64,000 nt of DNA from Wolbachia endosymbiont of Spodoptera picta (GTDB lineage Bacteria; Pseudomonadota; Alphaproteobacteria; Rickettsiales; Anaplasmataceae), in the NCBI RefSeq assembly GCF_018141665.1, contig NZ_CP067976.1, positions 744,001 through 808,000 of the forward strand. The letters are read 5' to 3'. Position numbers and translations under genes: made by a program. Of the stretch, positions 63,527 to 64,000 are shown piece by piece; the first letter of the stretch is position 1; the number at the start of each line of letters is the position of its first letter. Under the pieces are notes generated by a model, which worked only from the letters and a program-made list of their open reading frames with translations, had not been told where the DNA came from and ran no database searches.

Positions 63527-63844
63527 CTAATTGGAAAATACTTTTAATCCTATGATACCCAGCACTACCAAAGCAAGGGAAAATAAACGCCCCAAATTTA
63601 CTGGGTCATTAAAAAACATTATTCCTATTATCGCTGCACCTATAGAGCCTATACCAGTCCAAACTGCATAAGATGTTCCAAGAGGAATAGACTTCATTGC
63701 TAACGATAGCCAGTAAAGACTCACAGAACCGCTAACTAAAATAATTACTACAGGTATAACACGAGTAAAGCCATTGCTATATTTCAGTGCTGTGGTCCAT
63801 ATTATTTCAACCAAACCAGCTAATAGCAAATACACCCAAGCCAT
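63527..63844 (-). CDS. Small multidrug resistance (SMR) transporter
   Basis: The 105-residue protein has four membrane helices and the SMR pattern: LLLAGLVEIIWTTALKYS with the essential membrane glutamate (about residue 13), IPLGTSYAVWTGIGS and FNDPVN. The helix-1 sequence is nearer the Gdx/SugE guanidinium exporter group than EmrE, which reads AEVIGT; that subgroup call is tentative. Confidence 0.85.
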   Translation of the reverse strand: MAWVYLLLAGLVEIIWTTALKYSNGFTRVIPVVIILVSGSVSLYWLSLAMKSIPLGTSYAVWTGIGSIGAAIIGIMFFNDPVNLGRLFSLALVVLGIIGLKVFSN

Positions 63845-63892
63845 AAATCAACCCTATCTTACTGAAATATTATATATAGGAATATTAAAAAG

Positions 63893-64000
63893 TTAACTTA
63901 GCATTTCGCATGCTTTAGTAATACTATCACATCCAATTTCTAATTGTTCCTGAGAGGTTGCATAAGAAATTCTGATAAAATTTTTCAGACCAAATGCAAT
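63893..64000 (-). CDS. Pyridoxal-phosphate aminotransferase, C-terminal end only
   Basis: The last 35 codons of a gene entering from the right edge read IAFGLKNFIRISYATSQE and then a helix ending CEMLS. FIRISYATS is the conserved C-terminal strand of class I aspartate/aromatic aminotransferases, with the substrate-binding arginine. The rest is outside the window. Confidence 0.75.
   Translation of the reverse strand: MAFGLKNFIRISYATSQEQLEIGCDSITKACEMLS

Noticed and set aside
1..64000. Prophage WO structural genes, rRNA genes or a replication origin
   Set aside because: No capsid, tail, baseplate, terminase or recombinase gene, no rRNA-like sequence and no clustered DnaA-box region was recognised.

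Overview
The window is AT-rich alphaproteobacterial DNA and almost certainly comes from a Wolbachia chromosome (Rickettsiales, arthropod or nematode endosymbiont). The call rests on several things seen together: many ankyrin-repeat genes carrying C-terminal membrane segments, housekeeping genes of rickettsial type in scattered short operons (hemA, htpG, recR, priA, ssb, dapA, lolD, truB-rpsO-pnp, pgk, glyA), a decayed IS5-type transposon, and many short palindromic repeats built on a core like TCATCCCAGTGC/CACTGGGATCC, some of them inside genes. The supergroup or strain cannot be fixed from the sequence alone. No rRNA, CRISPR array, phage structural gene or cif-like gene was recognised.

Layout. 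1-3.1 kb holds a broken SF2 helicase on the minus strand. 3.2-5.0 kb holds rimM, efp and an inositol-phosphatase-like gene. 5.3-13.7 kb, on the minus strand, reads htpG > ank > ank > hemA; the two ankyrin genes come from a tandem duplication whose edges carry the last codons of htpG and the first 12 codons of hemA. 13.8-20 kb holds a KAP-type NTPase, a hypothetical gene, recR and two more ankyrin/membrane genes around an 820-bp repeat-rich gap. 20-22.5 kb is priA with a reading-frame-preserving insertion of about 170 residues made of palindromic elements. 22.5-27 kb is a two-gene unit: a coiled-coil protein, then a 1157-residue protein with two collagenase-like peptidase domains (the first apparently inactive) and nine ankyrin repeats. 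27.3-32.3 kb is a 2.65-kb block (tRNA-Ser, a SurA-like gene, an oxidoreductase, 5-formyl-THF cyclo-ligase) flanked by two inverted copies of one dead IS. 32.8-39.3 kb holds a frameshifted membrane gene, elbB, ispH and a three-gene unit that looks like a PilM/N-PilO-PilP platform, then tRNA-Arg.

39.3-64 kb is mostly housekeeping: ssb, dapA, a quinone oxidoreductase, cox11, a Bax-inhibitor-1-like gene, a cysteine desulfurase, an alpha/beta hydrolase, lolD, an A-type Fe-S carrier, dgt-ribD, truB-rpsO-pnp, rpe, an AmiD-like amidase, an EndoU-like protein, pgk, glyA with an MFS transporter, an SMR transporter, and the end of an aminotransferase at the right edge. ribD and truB also carry in-frame palindromic-element insertions.

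Themes. (1) A palindromic element family has entered three essential genes without breaking them, and in priA and ribD it encodes related peptides in the same frame. (2) Candidate host-interaction proteins cluster here: six ankyrin genes, one of them fused to a metallopeptidase, an EndoU-like protein, and an amidase that fits with dapA in a residual peptidoglycan-precursor economy. (3) Decay is active: three frameshifted genes, a dead IS and gene fragments at duplication joints.
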